A stretch of 64,000 nucleotides of DNA from Sporosarcina sp. FSL K6-1522 (GCF_038622445.1 NZ_CP152019.1:3880501-3944500); one strand, 5' to 3'; shown: positions 18,798 to 27,645, counted from the first letter of the stretch. Notes: a model not told the origin generated them from the sequence alone. Program-made: numbers and translations.

Positions 18798-19691
18798 TTA
18801 ATAATTGTAATCTTTCTGTAATCTTTGCGCATGCCTTTGAACAATTTGTGCAAAAGCATCGACTTGTTTCAACGAAAATGACGACTCATAGCCAATGAGC
18901 CACGTATCTCGCGTTAACTCAAACTCCTCTTCACTGTTGAGAAGGGGCATTTTATTGACCTGTTCATCACCCGTTAACGTAATGGACGGCAAAATCGCAT
19001 AGCCAATACCATTGAGTGCCAACTGCTTGCACGTCTCAATTTGATCGACCGTAATTTGGCGACCCGGATTCTGATTAAAATGGCGCTGCCACCATCGCTG
19101 AATTTCCATATGATAATTGGAATCGCTTTTAAATTGCACAAAGGGACGATCCGTATCTTTCAATTCTTCAATCGACGTAATCTCTCGATCCACAAGATAC
19201 AGCCGATCACGGAATAAATACGTCTTTCTGCTATTCCAATCGACTTGTCCACGTACAATCCCAACATGCGCCTCGCCCTCATACAATGCTTTAACAATTT
19301 CTGAACTCCATCCCGTCATCAGCGAAATTTTTGCGCCTGGGTAAAGTTGAACATAGTCTTTCAACACTTGTGGAAGCCACGTCTGCCCAACGATGGAAGC
19401 ACAGGCAATTTTCAACGTCCCATGCACTTTATCCGCCATCGAGGCAATCATAGCGAAGGCCTCTTCTTTTTTCTGAATCGTCTCCTTCGCATAGGCAATG
19501 ACTAATTCCCCGGCTGGCGTCGGTTCAAGCCCCCTCTGTGAACGGATGAACAACATCGTTCCCCACTCTTTTTCAATCGATTGCAACCGCTGAGAAAGAG
19601 CCGGCTGCGATAAAAACAAACGCTCCGCTGCTTTGCGCATATTGCCTTCCTCCGCAAGTGCGTTAATAATATCTAATTCAGTCGTTGTCAT
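18798..19691 (-). CDS. ccpC: LysR-type regulator of TCA-cycle genes, CcpC
   Basis: A 297-residue LysR protein with an N-terminal winged HTH (about 4-60, MRKAAERLFLSQPALSQRL) and an inducer-binding domain (about 90-290). Segments such as LTGDEQVNKMPLL, QIETCKQLALNGIGYAILPS and SLMTGWSSEIVKALYEG match B. subtilis CcpC closely as I recall it. CcpC represses citZ and citB and responds to citrate. It lies downstream of darB, as in B. subtilis, with an exporter gene inserted between and a 14-bp overlap with that gene. Confidence 0.8.
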   Translation of the reverse strand: MTTTELDIINALAEEGNMRKAAERLFLSQPALSQRLQSIEKEWGTMLFIRSQRGLEPTPAGELVIAYAKETIQKKEEAFAMIASMADKVHGTLKIACASIVGQTWLPQVLKDYVQLYPGAKISLMTGWSSEIVKALYEGEAHVGIVRGQVDWNSRKTYLFRDRLYLVDREITSIEELKDTDRPFVQFKSDSNYHMEIQRWWQRHFNQNPGRQITVDQIETCKQLALNGIGYAILPSITLTGDEQVNKMPLLNSEEEFELTRDTWLIGYESSFSLKQVDAFAQIVQRHAQRLQKDYNY

Positions 19692-21165
19692 GTAATGGTC
19701 CCTTTCCGCGTGGAATTCGTAAAATAAGCAGGAAACTAATCACTGCAAAGCTAGCAACACCTATGTACACCCACTGTAATCCCGAACCAAGTGCATGTTG
19801 CAGAAATTGGACATCATTGGCTAGCAATGTCTCTCTCATCTCTTCCGTTAACAATAAATTAATGGCATCCAACTCATAATTCAATCCTTTGCTCGTAAAA
19901 CTGTATAGCAACGAGCCGTTTAAAATCGCACCAAATATAGCCGCACCAATTGTATTACCTAAATTACGCATGAACATATTAGCAGCCGTTGCAGAGCCGC
20001 GTCTCTCCCTTGGTACTGCTCCTTGAATCGTCACGATGAAGGACGTACTCGTCAGCCCCATCCCAATTCCGATAAAGAAACTAGCACTCGCTGCCCACCA
20101 CGGTCCTAAAGCAGCCTGCATGATGACGAACATCACAGCACCTACGATAAGCGAGATGCCTCCAACGAAAGACACAAGAAAAGGACCATAACGAATGAGC
20201 AAATGCCCCGCAACAGATGACGCAAGCGGCCAACCGATAGACATAGCCGTTAAGGTAAAACCCGCTATAATAGCAGGCTGTTCCATCACGCCTGTAACAA
20301 ATGTCGGTAAATACGAGGAAATCCCAATTAAAATCACACCTGTCGTTAGTGACACCAAGTTCGCATATAAAATGACGGGATTTTTCCAAATCCCAAACGG
20401 CATCATCGGATCTACCGCTTGGCGTTCAACGCGGATAAAGAGTGCAAATAGCCCGAGTCCTACAAGTAATAGCAGCGCACTCGATACCGATAAACGACTA
20501 AACGTTTGACCACCCTCAGCAAGCCAAAATAACAGTGCTGATAATGACAATGTCAGCAGGAGTGCTCCTTTATAATCAATTGAAACCTTTTTCTCATGCG
20601 CTGGCTCATGTAAAAATAGATAAATACCTAGCATCGCCAGTATCCCCAATGGAACATTAACCCAGAAAACGAACTTCCAATTCAAATACTGCACGAGAAG
20701 CCCTCCGATTACTGGTCCCGACACAGCGGAAATCCCCCAGACACTCGATAAGTACCCTTGGATTTTCGCCCGTTCTTCCGTCGTATAAATATCCCCGACA
20801 ATCGTCGTAGCAATTGGCATGACAGCCCCCGCACCCAGCCCTTGAATAAGCCTAAAGACGATTAGCTGCTCCATCGAAACTGCAAAACCACACAGAATCG
20901 ATCCGACTAAAAAAATAGTCAAACCCGTAAATAGAATCGGTTTACGACCAAAAATATCAGCCAACTTCCCATAAATGAGTACCGTCACTGTACTCATTAA
21001 TAAATACGCCGAAAATATCCAACTATATCTAGAAAAACCTCCTAAATCAGCAGCAATCGTAGGCATCGCCGTCGTCACAATCGTCGCCTCGACTGCCCCG
21101 ACAAACATCGCCAGCATGACAGAGATGAGCACAAGCGGGCGATTTGTTCGTTTCGTATTTTCCAT
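19678..21165 (-). CDS. MFS drug exporter, DHA2 family (14 TM)
   Basis: A 495-residue protein with about 14 helices. Motif A (GKLADIFGRKPILFTG, about 62-77), the motif D-like start (AMFVGAVEATIVTTAMPTIAADLGG) and motif C (SAVSGPVIGGLL, about 146) define the EmrB/QacA type. The start at 21165 follows GGAAAGGAG; the ATG at 21198 has no site. It is placed between darB and ccpC, apparently an insertion relative to the B. subtilis order. The substrate is unknown. Confidence 0.87.
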   Translation of the reverse strand: MENTKRTNRPLVLISVMLAMFVGAVEATIVTTAMPTIAADLGGFSRYSWIFSAYLLMSTVTVLIYGKLADIFGRKPILFTGLTIFLVGSILCGFAVSMEQLIVFRLIQGLGAGAVMPIATTIVGDIYTTEERAKIQGYLSSVWGISAVSGPVIGGLLVQYLNWKFVFWVNVPLGILAMLGIYLFLHEPAHEKKVSIDYKGALLLTLSLSALLFWLAEGGQTFSRLSVSSALLLLVGLGLFALFIRVERQAVDPMMPFGIWKNPVILYANLVSLTTGVILIGISSYLPTFVTGVMEQPAIIAGFTLTAMSIGWPLASSVAGHLLIRYGPFLVSFVGGISLIVGAVMFVIMQAALGPWWAASASFFIGIGMGLTSTSFIVTIQGAVPRERRGSATAANMFMRNLGNTIGAAIFGAILNGSLLYSFTSKGLNYELDAINLLLTEEMRETLLANDVQFLQHALGSGLQWVYIGVASFAVISFLLILRIPRGKGPLHDND

Positions 21166-21226
21166 TGACTTCAATACTCCTTTCCAATTAAAAAGCACTA
21201 GGCATTTGCCACTCAGAGTCTAAACA

Positions 21227-21262
21227 ATTAGAAAAAGGCCCCTTATATGGAGCCTTTCTTTC
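21227..21262 (-). terminator. Terminator downstream of darB
   Basis: On the minus strand AAAGGCTCC-ATATAA-GGGGCCTTTTTC forms a stem with one mismatch and a T run. It ends transcripts from darB before the exporter gene. Confidence 0.65.
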
Positions 21263-21297
21263 CTCATGCAACTAGACCCCGCCTCTTTTGAGCAGGA

Positions 21298-21735
21298 TCA
21301 CACAGAATAAATATATTTTTTAAATTCCTTTAAGATGACTCTTCTTGTTAAAATCCCCGCAAACGTTCCATCTTCTTCTGTTACACAAAGAAACGTGTGA
21401 TTAATAAGTAAATCAAGGCCTTTCTGGAATCGATCCGTCGTTCGAATCGTCGGCATATCTGTTTGCATAATTTCATCGACTTTTAAATCGGCTAGACGCT
21501 CATATTCAATACGTTCAAGCCCTAAAATGGAATCCGTAATCATTCCTATACTAAGCAATCCTATAAGTCGATATTTTGCATCGAGGACTGGCAAGGCTGA
21601 ATAGCCGGTTTTTGTTAGGACGAGAAGGGCGTGTTCTGCATTATTGCCGACCTGGACGTGTGCAACTTTCTCTGATGATATAATATGGTCCGCAATCGGT
21701 GTAAAAAGAAAATCCTTATCTTTTACAGAAATCAT
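21298..21735 (-). CDS. darB: c-di-AMP receptor with two CBS domains, DarB/CbpB
   Basis: A 145-residue protein made of two CBS domains (about residues 15-70 and 80-140). The stretch KVAHVQVGNNAEHALLVLTK and the block ILGLERIEYE match YkuL/DarB of B. subtilis closely. DarB binds cyclic di-AMP and, when free, stimulates Rel (p)ppGpp synthesis and pyruvate carboxylase. The start at 21735 follows GAGGGAG; the longer frame upstream has no site. Confidence 0.85.
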   Translation of the reverse strand: MISVKDKDFLFTPIADHIISSEKVAHVQVGNNAEHALLVLTKTGYSALPVLDAKYRLIGLLSIGMITDSILGLERIEYERLADLKVDEIMQTDMPTIRTTDRFQKGLDLLINHTFLCVTEEDGTFAGILTRRVILKEFKKYIYSV

Positions 21736-21865
21736 GTAATCGGCTCCCTCTGTAGCTTCTGCTCTTATATCTAAACTACACATCCATTATACCATAAGAT
21801 GGGCGAACAGACCTCCATTCAAAATAAAGTAAAGCACAAACGCCTTGGTAGGGCTGGCGTCTAGA

Positions 21866-21900
21866 CAAAAAGAAAACCCCTTCTAATAACTAGAAGAGGT
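21866..21900 (-). terminator. Terminator of the small membrane protein gene
   Basis: On the minus strand ACCTCTTCTA-GTTAT-TAGAAGGGGT is followed by TTTTCTTTTT. The stem overlaps the end of the coding region. Confidence 0.8.
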
Positions 21901-22119
21901 CGCGTAATAAAATATGATGATGCCCATGAAGAATGCTGCGACTAGAATGACCCAAATAATCGGATTTAACGTAAATGGATTCTCTTCAATCGCTGCCGGA
22001 ATCGCACTATCTTGTCCATCCACAACCTGATCGGCCTTATTCCATTTTCGTACCGAAAGAAAGCCAATTAAACAAATAATCACAACCACAATCATCAGTG
22101 GGACTGCCCAAATGTCCAT
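21883..22119 (-). CDS. Small membrane protein, two TM helices
   Basis: A 78-residue protein with helices at about 5-23 and 55-73 joined by a polar linker. The start follows AGAAGGAG. I do not recognise the family. It has its own terminator and lies between fadH and darB on the same strand. Confidence 0.7.
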   Translation of the reverse strand: MDIWAVPLMIVVVIICLIGFLSVRKWNKADQVVDGQDSAIPAAIEENPFTLNPIIWVILVAAFFMGIIIFYYATSSSY

Positions 22120-22191
22120 TCAGCACATCACTCCTTCTACAAATAGGATGTGCTGAATGAATAAAATTAATCATTCACCTGCTGAAACAAG

Positions 22192-22950
22192 TTAAAATGG
22201 ATGTTGATTCAACCATTGTCCGCCATCTAACGTGACGATTTCACCATTCATATACGAGGCTTTGTCTGACATGATGAATGCAGCTAATTCCGCAATTTCC
22301 TCTGGTTGTCCAAAGCGACCGAGCGGAACAGAAGCCAGTGTACGTTTCGTCGCTTCGTCCGACTCCCATAACTTATCAGCGCCACCTGTACGCTCAATCG
22401 GTCCTGGCGCAATGCCATTGACACGAATACCGTATGGTCTGCCCCATTCTACCGCAAGCGTCCGAGTCAACGACATAACCCCTGCTTTAGCCGCTGCCGA
22501 ATGAACGACACCTGGTCCCGCGTCCCATGCATACGTTGCAAGCATATTCAAAATAGCACCCTTTCGCCCCTTCTCAATCCAATACTTTCCAACCGCACTC
22601 GAGCAATAAAATGTGCCATTCAATACAATATCAATCACTGCTTTCCAACCATTCGGCGATAAATCTTCCGCACGAACGAGGAAATTTCCCGCTGCATTAT
22701 TGATGAGCCCATCAATGCGACCAAACTTCTCATCAGCAAATGCAATAAGCGCCTCAACAGACTCTACATTTCGAACATCCATTTGAAAAAGATGCGCTCT
22801 CTCCCCAATTTCCGCTTGCGCAGCCGTCAGCCGATCTAAATCCCTACCAGCAATGACAACTTGCGCACCTTCTGCCGCAAATTTCTTCGCCATATATTTC
22901 CCCATACCACTTGAACCACCTGTTACAATCATCACTTTTTCAGCAAACAT
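22192..22950 (-). CDS. fadH: 2,4-dienoyl-CoA reductase (SDR), FadH
   Basis: A 252-residue short-chain dehydrogenase that reduces 2,4-dienoyl-CoA with NADPH during breakdown of unsaturated fatty acids. It has the cofactor loop TGGSSGMG (10-17), NNAAGNF (about 85), and the segment ATYAWDAGPGVVHSAAAKAG (about 138-157), which closely resembles B. subtilis YkuF/FadH. The C-terminus ends DGGQWLN as in that protein. A FadR-like operator overlaps its promoter. The ATG follows AAGGGGGA. Confidence 0.88.
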   Translation of the reverse strand: MFAEKVMIVTGGSSGMGKYMAKKFAAEGAQVVIAGRDLDRLTAAQAEIGERAHLFQMDVRNVESVEALIAFADEKFGRIDGLINNAAGNFLVRAEDLSPNGWKAVIDIVLNGTFYCSSAVGKYWIEKGRKGAILNMLATYAWDAGPGVVHSAAAKAGVMSLTRTLAVEWGRPYGIRVNGIAPGPIERTGGADKLWESDEATKRTLASVPLGRFGQPEEIAELAAFIMSDKASYMNGEIVTLDGGQWLNQHPF

Positions 22951-22969
22951 CCCAATTCCCCCTTAGTAA

Positions 22970-22987
22970 TGAATGAGTATTCAGTCA
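22970..22987. promoter_or_regulatory. FadR-like operator upstream of fadH
   Basis: TGAATGAGTATTCAGTCA is a near-palindrome that fits the B. subtilis FadR site (TGAATGAnTAnTCATTCA form) with one changed base in the right arm. It covers the expected transcription start of fadH. FadR represses beta-oxidation genes until long-chain acyl-CoA binds. Confidence 0.65.
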
Positions 22988-22989
22988 TT

Positions 22990-23018
22990 ATTATACCATG
23001 ATATAGAATGCATGACGA
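22990..23018 (-). promoter_or_regulatory. fadH promoter
   Basis: On the minus strand TCGTCA (23013-23018) is spaced 17 bp from a perfect TATAAT (22990-22995) preceded by TGG, an extended -10. It lies between the dispersed repeat and fadH. Confidence 0.65.
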
Positions 23019-23026
23019 TTAATAAA

Positions 23027-23205
23027 TCAATTACACCTCAGCGTAATTGCGTCCAGATTTTTTTTCGAGCTCGGGGCCTACAGGTAGTAGGTCATACAAG
23101 CGTTGCGAATCGAACTACAAAGGGTTCGATTTGCCGTGTTTCTGCGCTTTTTGCAGAAATTAAGCCACCTTTCTTCGGACGTGGCAACCTTAGTCTGCGT
23201 CATTT
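23027..23205. repeat. Structured dispersed repeat, long copy 3
   Basis: It matches 18370-18545 from the AATTAC...GTAATT arm through TCCAGATTTTTTTTCGAGCTCGGGGCC, the GCCTACAGG/TAGTAGG region, the TTTCTGC...GCAGAAA hairpin and the GGACGTGGC block. It is in the same orientation as copy 1 and lies upstream of fadH's promoter. The long-range closing stem is degraded here. Confidence 0.85.
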
Positions 23206-23735
23206 CTAGTCATACTCGTTTTCATAATGCCGTTGCGAATCAGTACCTGTCGCGTCCTTCCAATTGTTAAGTGAAAAATGCGGTTGCTTAAGAAGAAAAG
23301 AATAGAGGACTTTCTTTAAAGAGTACAGTGCCCAAAGATACAATTCCGGGCACCCTTGTACGTTGTACAATGCATTCCTTCTTTTTCTCCTAGCAAGGCT
23401 TAGGCTTCTTAAATACAATAAGCCCAGTAGAAAGTGAACTTTCCCGCAATAACAATAGAAAAGACCATTACAAAGGCTTCAGCGGCCCAAATTGCATCTT
23501 TGGCCGCCACTCTAGGTAAAGAGTCGACGATTCTTTCTTCCAAAAAAGCCTTTGCACTATATATATTCGGGATTTTGGAGAGCGACGGACGGGCAATCAC
23601 CCTACTCATAGAAACACCTCGATAATCGTATAGCAAAGGTTCAATCCAAAGCGATCTAAAAGCAATTGCATACAAAGTGCCCAGTGTATGATTTAGTTAT
23701 TTTTTGTCTAATTAAACAGATGTGTTTTTGTATAT
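23206..23735. other. Intergenic stretch with one doubtful small ORF
   Basis: Between the repeat and the terminator of the GGDEF-EAL gene I see no confident gene. A minus-strand frame at 23409-23609 would encode 66 residues (MSRVIARPSLSKIPN...) with GAGGTG six bases before ATG and one possible membrane helix. It has no recognised relatives. Another frame at 23206-23418 looks random. Confidence 0.4.
23409..23609 (-). CDS. Possible small membrane protein
   Basis: A 66-residue frame with ATG at 23609 after CGAGGTG. The C-terminal third (about 40-62) is hydrophobic and could span the membrane. There are no recognisable family features. It stands alone, with no obvious terminator. It could be spurious. 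Confidence 0.25.
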   Translation of the reverse strand: MSRVIARPSLSKIPNIYSAKAFLEERIVDSLPRVAAKDAIWAAEAFVMVFSIVIAGKFTFYWAYCI

Positions 23736-23768
23736 TAAAAAAAGCAGACAACAAATGTCGTCCGCTTC
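23735..23768 (-). terminator. Terminator of the GGDEF-EAL gene
   Basis: On the minus strand AGCGGACGACA-TTTG-TTGTCTGCT is followed by TTTTTTT. It lies 12 bp after the stop codon. Confidence 0.8.
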
Positions 23769-23779
23769 CTGTCTTATCG

Positions 23780-25822
23780 TTACAACTCACACGCTAAATA
23801 CTTCTCCACAAGCTCTTCCACCGGAACCGCTCGACTGTACAAAAAGCCTTGTGCCTTTTGACAGTTCGCTTCAAGTAGAATCTGTGCTTGTAAATCTTTT
23901 TCCACACCCTCTGCCACGACTTCCATGCCCAGATTATGCGCCAGATTAATGATCGTTTTAGCAATCGCCTCATTTTTCGCATCAGATTCAATATCTTGAA
24001 TAAAAGAACGGTCGATTTTAATAATATCAATCGGGTATTGTTTCAAATAGCTTAGTGACGAATAACCCGTTCCAAAATCATCAACAGAAATGAAGACACC
24101 GATTTTCTTCAGTTCATTCAAAATACCCAACGTTTCAGTCATATCTGTTAATGCACTTTCCGTAATCTCCACCTCAAGAGATGAAGGGCAAATCCCATAG
24201 TGCTCAATTTTCGCTTTCACTCGATCAACAAACGTCTCTTTACGAAATTGTTTTGGCGAAATATTGACAGCAACACGTACAGGCCTAAATCGTTTTTCTT
24301 GCCATTCCTTTAGTTGCTTACAAACTTGATCCAACACCCAATTACCAATTTCATGAATCAGCCCTGACTCTTCAGCAATCGGAATGAATTGTCCCGGCGA
24401 AACAAAACCAAATTTTCGATTATTCCATCTAAGAAGCGCCTCAAAGCTACTAATCATTCCTGTTTTCAAATCGACTTGCGGCTGATAATGAATCGACAAT
24501 TCTTCCAGTTCAATCGCGCGACGTAAATGGGATTCCATAAGCGCTTCATCCGGAAATGACGAATTCATCTCCTCTTGGTAAAAACGGTAATGAGAACGGC
24601 CCCTTTCTTTCACAAAAGCCAATGCCTGCTCCGATCTACGTAACAGCTCCTCAAGCGTCTTACCATCTTCGGGGTAGACCGCAATACCAATCGACACGGA
24701 AATAAAATATTCTAGCCGATTATAATAAAATGGCTTTTGAAATTCCGCCAAAATGGTTTGCGCAACTCTCTCCGTTACCGTAGCCGAAGCATTTTGCAAC
24801 GTGATGACGAATTCATCCCCGCCGTTCCGATACAACCTTGCTGTTTCTGGACAAATGACCCGTAAGCGCTCCGCAATCTTCTTTAGAATGTCGTCTGCTC
24901 CATCTTGTCCTAATGACTCATTAATCAGTTTAAAGCGATCAAGGTCAAGGTGAATAAATGATAAATTCTCCTCACGTCCCCTCAAATACTCAGAATCCTT
25001 CTTGAAGTGTTCTTTCATCGCATGCCGATTCCAAATACCCGTCAACTGATCATGGTAGGATAAATACAACAATTTTTCATTATTTTTCTGATGTATAGAT
25101 GTGTCCCGAATAATCAGATGAATTTCTTGAACTTGGTCTTCTGCCAAAACTGGAATCGCTTTCAAATAGACCGGTAAATAATACCCTGATTCATGAACGA
25201 ACGATAACCCCTCCCGCTCGACAGACTCTCCGGCTAACGCACGGGATAAAAACACTTTAAATGCCTCTATCTCTTCTCTCTTCAAAAGATCCAAGATAGA
25301 ACTCCCCGACAAAATTTTCCCACAATGACCAAACGCAGTATGGACGGCTGCATTGGCATATGTCACTTGGTAGTGTTCATCAATCGACATGATTGGATCT
25401 AAATTATTCTCAATAACAGACCTGTACTCACGCTTTAACTCACTACTAACATCTCGATTTACTAAAGTATTCAGTTGGTTTCGCAGTTCAATGAAAATGA
25501 ATTCACGTCCGCTTTCCTCCGTACGGCGCTGGAGATCCAAGTTAAACAAATCTGCTTTCAACAGAACACTTGTTTTATAATTCCGTTGAATACGCAATTT
25601 CTGAATCTTCTTTCGGACAGGAACCCATAAATCTCCAAAAAACTTTGTAGCTGTCGCCTTACTTTCTTGCCTAAAATATGAGATCGCCAACTTATTTGCA
25701 TACAGCACATCAAAGTCACCATTTTTATCTTTTCCAATTAGAATCGACATGTTAAAAGGGTGATCAAATATATAAGGTTCAACATTATTTTTAAAATAAT
25801 CTTCTACATCAATGTTTCCCAT
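23780..25822 (-). CDS. PAS-GGDEF-EAL cyclic di-GMP signalling protein
   Basis: A 680-residue protein with an N-terminal PAS-like region (about 15-110), a second PAS (about 130-245), a GGDEF domain (about 250-415) and an EAL domain (about 430-675). The GGDEF motif is intact (334-338), with no RxxD inhibitory site five residues upstream. The EAL domain keeps EAL (461-463), the NISP asparagine, DDFGTGYSS, KIDRSF and VAEGVE, so phosphodiesterase activity is expected. No membrane helix is seen. It probably makes or degrades c-di-GMP in response to a PAS ligand; the net direction cannot be told. Confidence 0.9.
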   Translation of the reverse strand: MGNIDVEDYFKNNVEPYIFDHPFNMSILIGKDKNGDFDVLYANKLAISYFRQESKATATKFFGDLWVPVRKKIQKLRIQRNYKTSVLLKADLFNLDLQRRTEESGREFIFIELRNQLNTLVNRDVSSELKREYRSVIENNLDPIMSIDEHYQVTYANAAVHTAFGHCGKILSGSSILDLLKREEIEAFKVFLSRALAGESVEREGLSFVHESGYYLPVYLKAIPVLAEDQVQEIHLIIRDTSIHQKNNEKLLYLSYHDQLTGIWNRHAMKEHFKKDSEYLRGREENLSFIHLDLDRFKLINESLGQDGADDILKKIAERLRVICPETARLYRNGGDEFVITLQNASATVTERVAQTILAEFQKPFYYNRLEYFISVSIGIAVYPEDGKTLEELLRRSEQALAFVKERGRSHYRFYQEEMNSSFPDEALMESHLRRAIELEELSIHYQPQVDLKTGMISSFEALLRWNNRKFGFVSPGQFIPIAEESGLIHEIGNWVLDQVCKQLKEWQEKRFRPVRVAVNISPKQFRKETFVDRVKAKIEHYGICPSSLEVEITESALTDMTETLGILNELKKIGVFISVDDFGTGYSSLSYLKQYPIDIIKIDRSFIQDIESDAKNEAIAKTIINLAHNLGMEVVAEGVEKDLQAQILLEANCQKAQGFLYSRAVPVEELVEKYLACEL

Positions 25823-26092
25823 GAGCGCCTCCGTCTACTATGCCTCTATCCAAAGCTTTAAACATCATTACCCTACATTGTATTTACTCTCCTAAAATAA
25901 TGTTTAGAATCTCATTAATTATAGCAGTTACTCGCCTTAAAAACGAGCTGTTTTGCAATTGAATCAGACCTTTTTCGACATAATTATATGCATATTTTAC
26001 ATTTTTCATACAAATAAAAGTATACAAATAGTTCCTTTTTTGATAGTATGGTCATAAATGTATATCTAATGCCTAACATTAGGAGGTTTATT
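25823..26092. other. Divergent intergenic region between the GGDEF-EAL gene and ykyB
   Basis: 270 bp, AT-rich, no gene seen. TTGATA (26040-26045) followed after 17 bp by TATCTA (26063-26068) is a weak candidate promoter for ykyB. Confidence 0.3.
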
Positions 26093-26554
26093 TTGGAGAA
26101 TCATCATTCTACTCGTCGATTAGCAATTGCTATCTACACCGTCAATCGACATGCAAAAACAGCACCCAACAATAAACAACTATACGCACTCAAAAAAAGA
26201 GCGCTCGACAAATTACTTCGTTCTGGTGACGCGCAAAAAATCGGCTTGCACTTTGTAGATAATCCCAAGTTTAGCAAGCAGCATTCAACCGTCCTCGTGC
26301 GTTGCGGCGATTTCCTCTTCCATACAATCCCGGACAAAGAAGATTTCACCTCTCTCCCACACCTCGGTGAACAAGATCAAACCGCACGCAATCCCCAAGA
26401 GCGAATGAGTTTGAAAACTGCTCGGGAACTTCTGAGCGATTACGCTGGTGAACCTATCGAACGCCCTCAACAGAGACCGCGTGTCTCTCCGATAAAAAGC
26501 ACATCTATGCTTCAAAACACACAACGATTTCGCTCATCCTATTTAGATGGCTAA
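26093..26554 (+). CDS. ykyB: YkyB-family protein
   Basis: A 153-residue soluble basic protein. The segments AIYTVNRHAKTAPN, LYALKKRAL, KIGLHFVDNPKFS and RNPQERMSLKTARELL match B. subtilis YkyB, whose function is unknown. The TTG at 26093 is chosen because AGGAGG lies six bases before it; upstream ATG codons lack a site. It sits near ykuC- and fadH-like genes as in B. subtilis. Confidence 0.85.
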   Translation: MENHHSTRRLAIAIYTVNRHAKTAPNNKQLYALKKRALDKLLRSGDAQKIGLHFVDNPKFSKQHSTVLVRCGDFLFHTIPDKEDFTSLPHLGEQDQTARNPQERMSLKTARELLSDYAGEPIERPQQRPRVSPIKSTSMLQNTQRFRSSYLDG

Positions 26555-26603
26555 GAAACTGGACAAAATCGCAAGCCCCTAGGCACTGTGGCCTAGACAA
26601 AAT

Positions 26604-26650
26604 AAAACGAGCTGATTCATGTCATTTTTCGACATGAATCAGCTCGTTTT
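26604..26650. terminator. Bidirectional terminator between ykyB and ykwC
   Basis: A perfect 20-bp inverted repeat, AAAACGAGCTGATTCATGTC and its complement, closes a 7-base loop. A and T runs flank both sides. It overlaps the ykwC stop codon by two bases. Confidence 0.92.
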
Positions 26651-27521
26651 ATTTCTGCGTATACTGTTGATAAAGAACCTGTGTCCCTTTATCTTCAAAG
26701 CCACTTTGAACCAACTTGTCGTACATTTGCTGGGCCAATTCCAGACCTGGCAGTTCTAAATTCATAGCCTTTGCTTCTTCCAACGCGATATTCATATCCT
26801 TCAAAAAGTGTTTTACATAAAATCCAGGTTCAAAATCACCCGCCAACATTCTTGGCGCTAAATTCGATAACGTCCAAGAACCCGCTGCTCCAGAGGCAAT
26901 AGATTGTAGCACGATATTAGGATCGAGCCCTGCTTTTTCGGCATAGGCGAGTGATTCGCATACGCCTATCATACTTGTAGCAATAATAATTTGGTTGCAC
27001 ATTTTCGTATGCTGTCCAGCACCTGCCGCTCCTTGATAGACAATTTGCTTGCCGAACATCGACAAAATGGGCAACATGTTCGTAAACTGCTCCTCTGTTC
27101 CTCCACACATAATGGACAATGTGCCATTTTGCGCACCAATGTCCCCTCCCGAAACCGGAGCGTCCAATGCCGACATATTCAACTCCATTGCTCGCTCAGC
27201 AATTCGTTTCGCCAGAGCCGGGCTAGACGTCGTCATATCAATGACCGTTTGCCCTTCCTTACCTGATGCAAAAATGCCGCCCTCTCCAAAATAGACCTCT
27301 TCAACATCCGATGGATAGCCAACCATCGTAAAGACCACATCCGCATTCGCCACAGCTGCTCCGACAGTTGCTGCCCAAGTCGCACCTGCTTCAATCACAG
27401 CTTGCGCTCGCTCTTTCGTCCTCGTATAGACCGTTACCTCAAAGGAAGCGTTCAATAAATGTTTGACGACACTAGCGCCCATAACTCCTGTACCGATAAA
27501 TGCAATTTTAGTCTCTTGCAC
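26649..27521 (-). CDS. ykwC: 3-hydroxyisobutyrate dehydrogenase-family beta-hydroxyacid dehydrogenase
   Basis: A 290-residue NAD(P)-dependent enzyme with a Rossmann start IGTGVMG (about residues 8-14), the substrate motif DAPVSGGDIGAQNGTL (about 137-152) and catalytic lysine region GQHTKMCNQI (about 186). It matches YkwC of B. subtilis along its length. The GTG at 27521 is preferred because GGGGGA would touch an ATG at 27527 but is well spaced for the GTG. The physiological substrate is not established here. Confidence 0.87.
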   Translation of the reverse strand: MQETKIAFIGTGVMGASVVKHLLNASFEVTVYTRTKERAQAVIEAGATWAATVGAAVANADVVFTMVGYPSDVEEVYFGEGGIFASGKEGQTVIDMTTSSPALAKRIAERAMELNMSALDAPVSGGDIGAQNGTLSIMCGGTEEQFTNMLPILSMFGKQIVYQGAAGAGQHTKMCNQIIIATSMIGVCESLAYAEKAGLDPNIVLQSIASGAAGSWTLSNLAPRMLAGDFEPGFYVKHFLKDMNIALEEAKAMNLELPGLELAQQMYDKLVQSGFEDKGTQVLYQQYTQK

Positions 27522-27604
27522 ATCCATTCCCCCTATTCCCTTTTTATTTTATCAGAAAAAACAACATTTTCTATCTTAAGGTAAAGCTCGAAGCCAAAAC
27601 GACA

Positions 27605-27645
27605 AAAAAGGAGGACGGACCCTGTGTATCGGGCTCCGTCCTCAA
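27605..27645 (-). terminator. Terminator downstream of the Spo0E-like gene
   Basis: On the minus strand GAGGACGGAGCCC...GGGTCCGTCCTC is followed by CTTTTTTG. It lies about 150 bp after the Spo0E-like stop. I see no gene in the remaining 27646-27795 stretch. Confidence 0.75.

Noticed and set aside
23206..23418. Minus-strand 70-codon frame
   Set aside because: No ribosome site, composition looks random, and it begins inside the repeat-associated gap.
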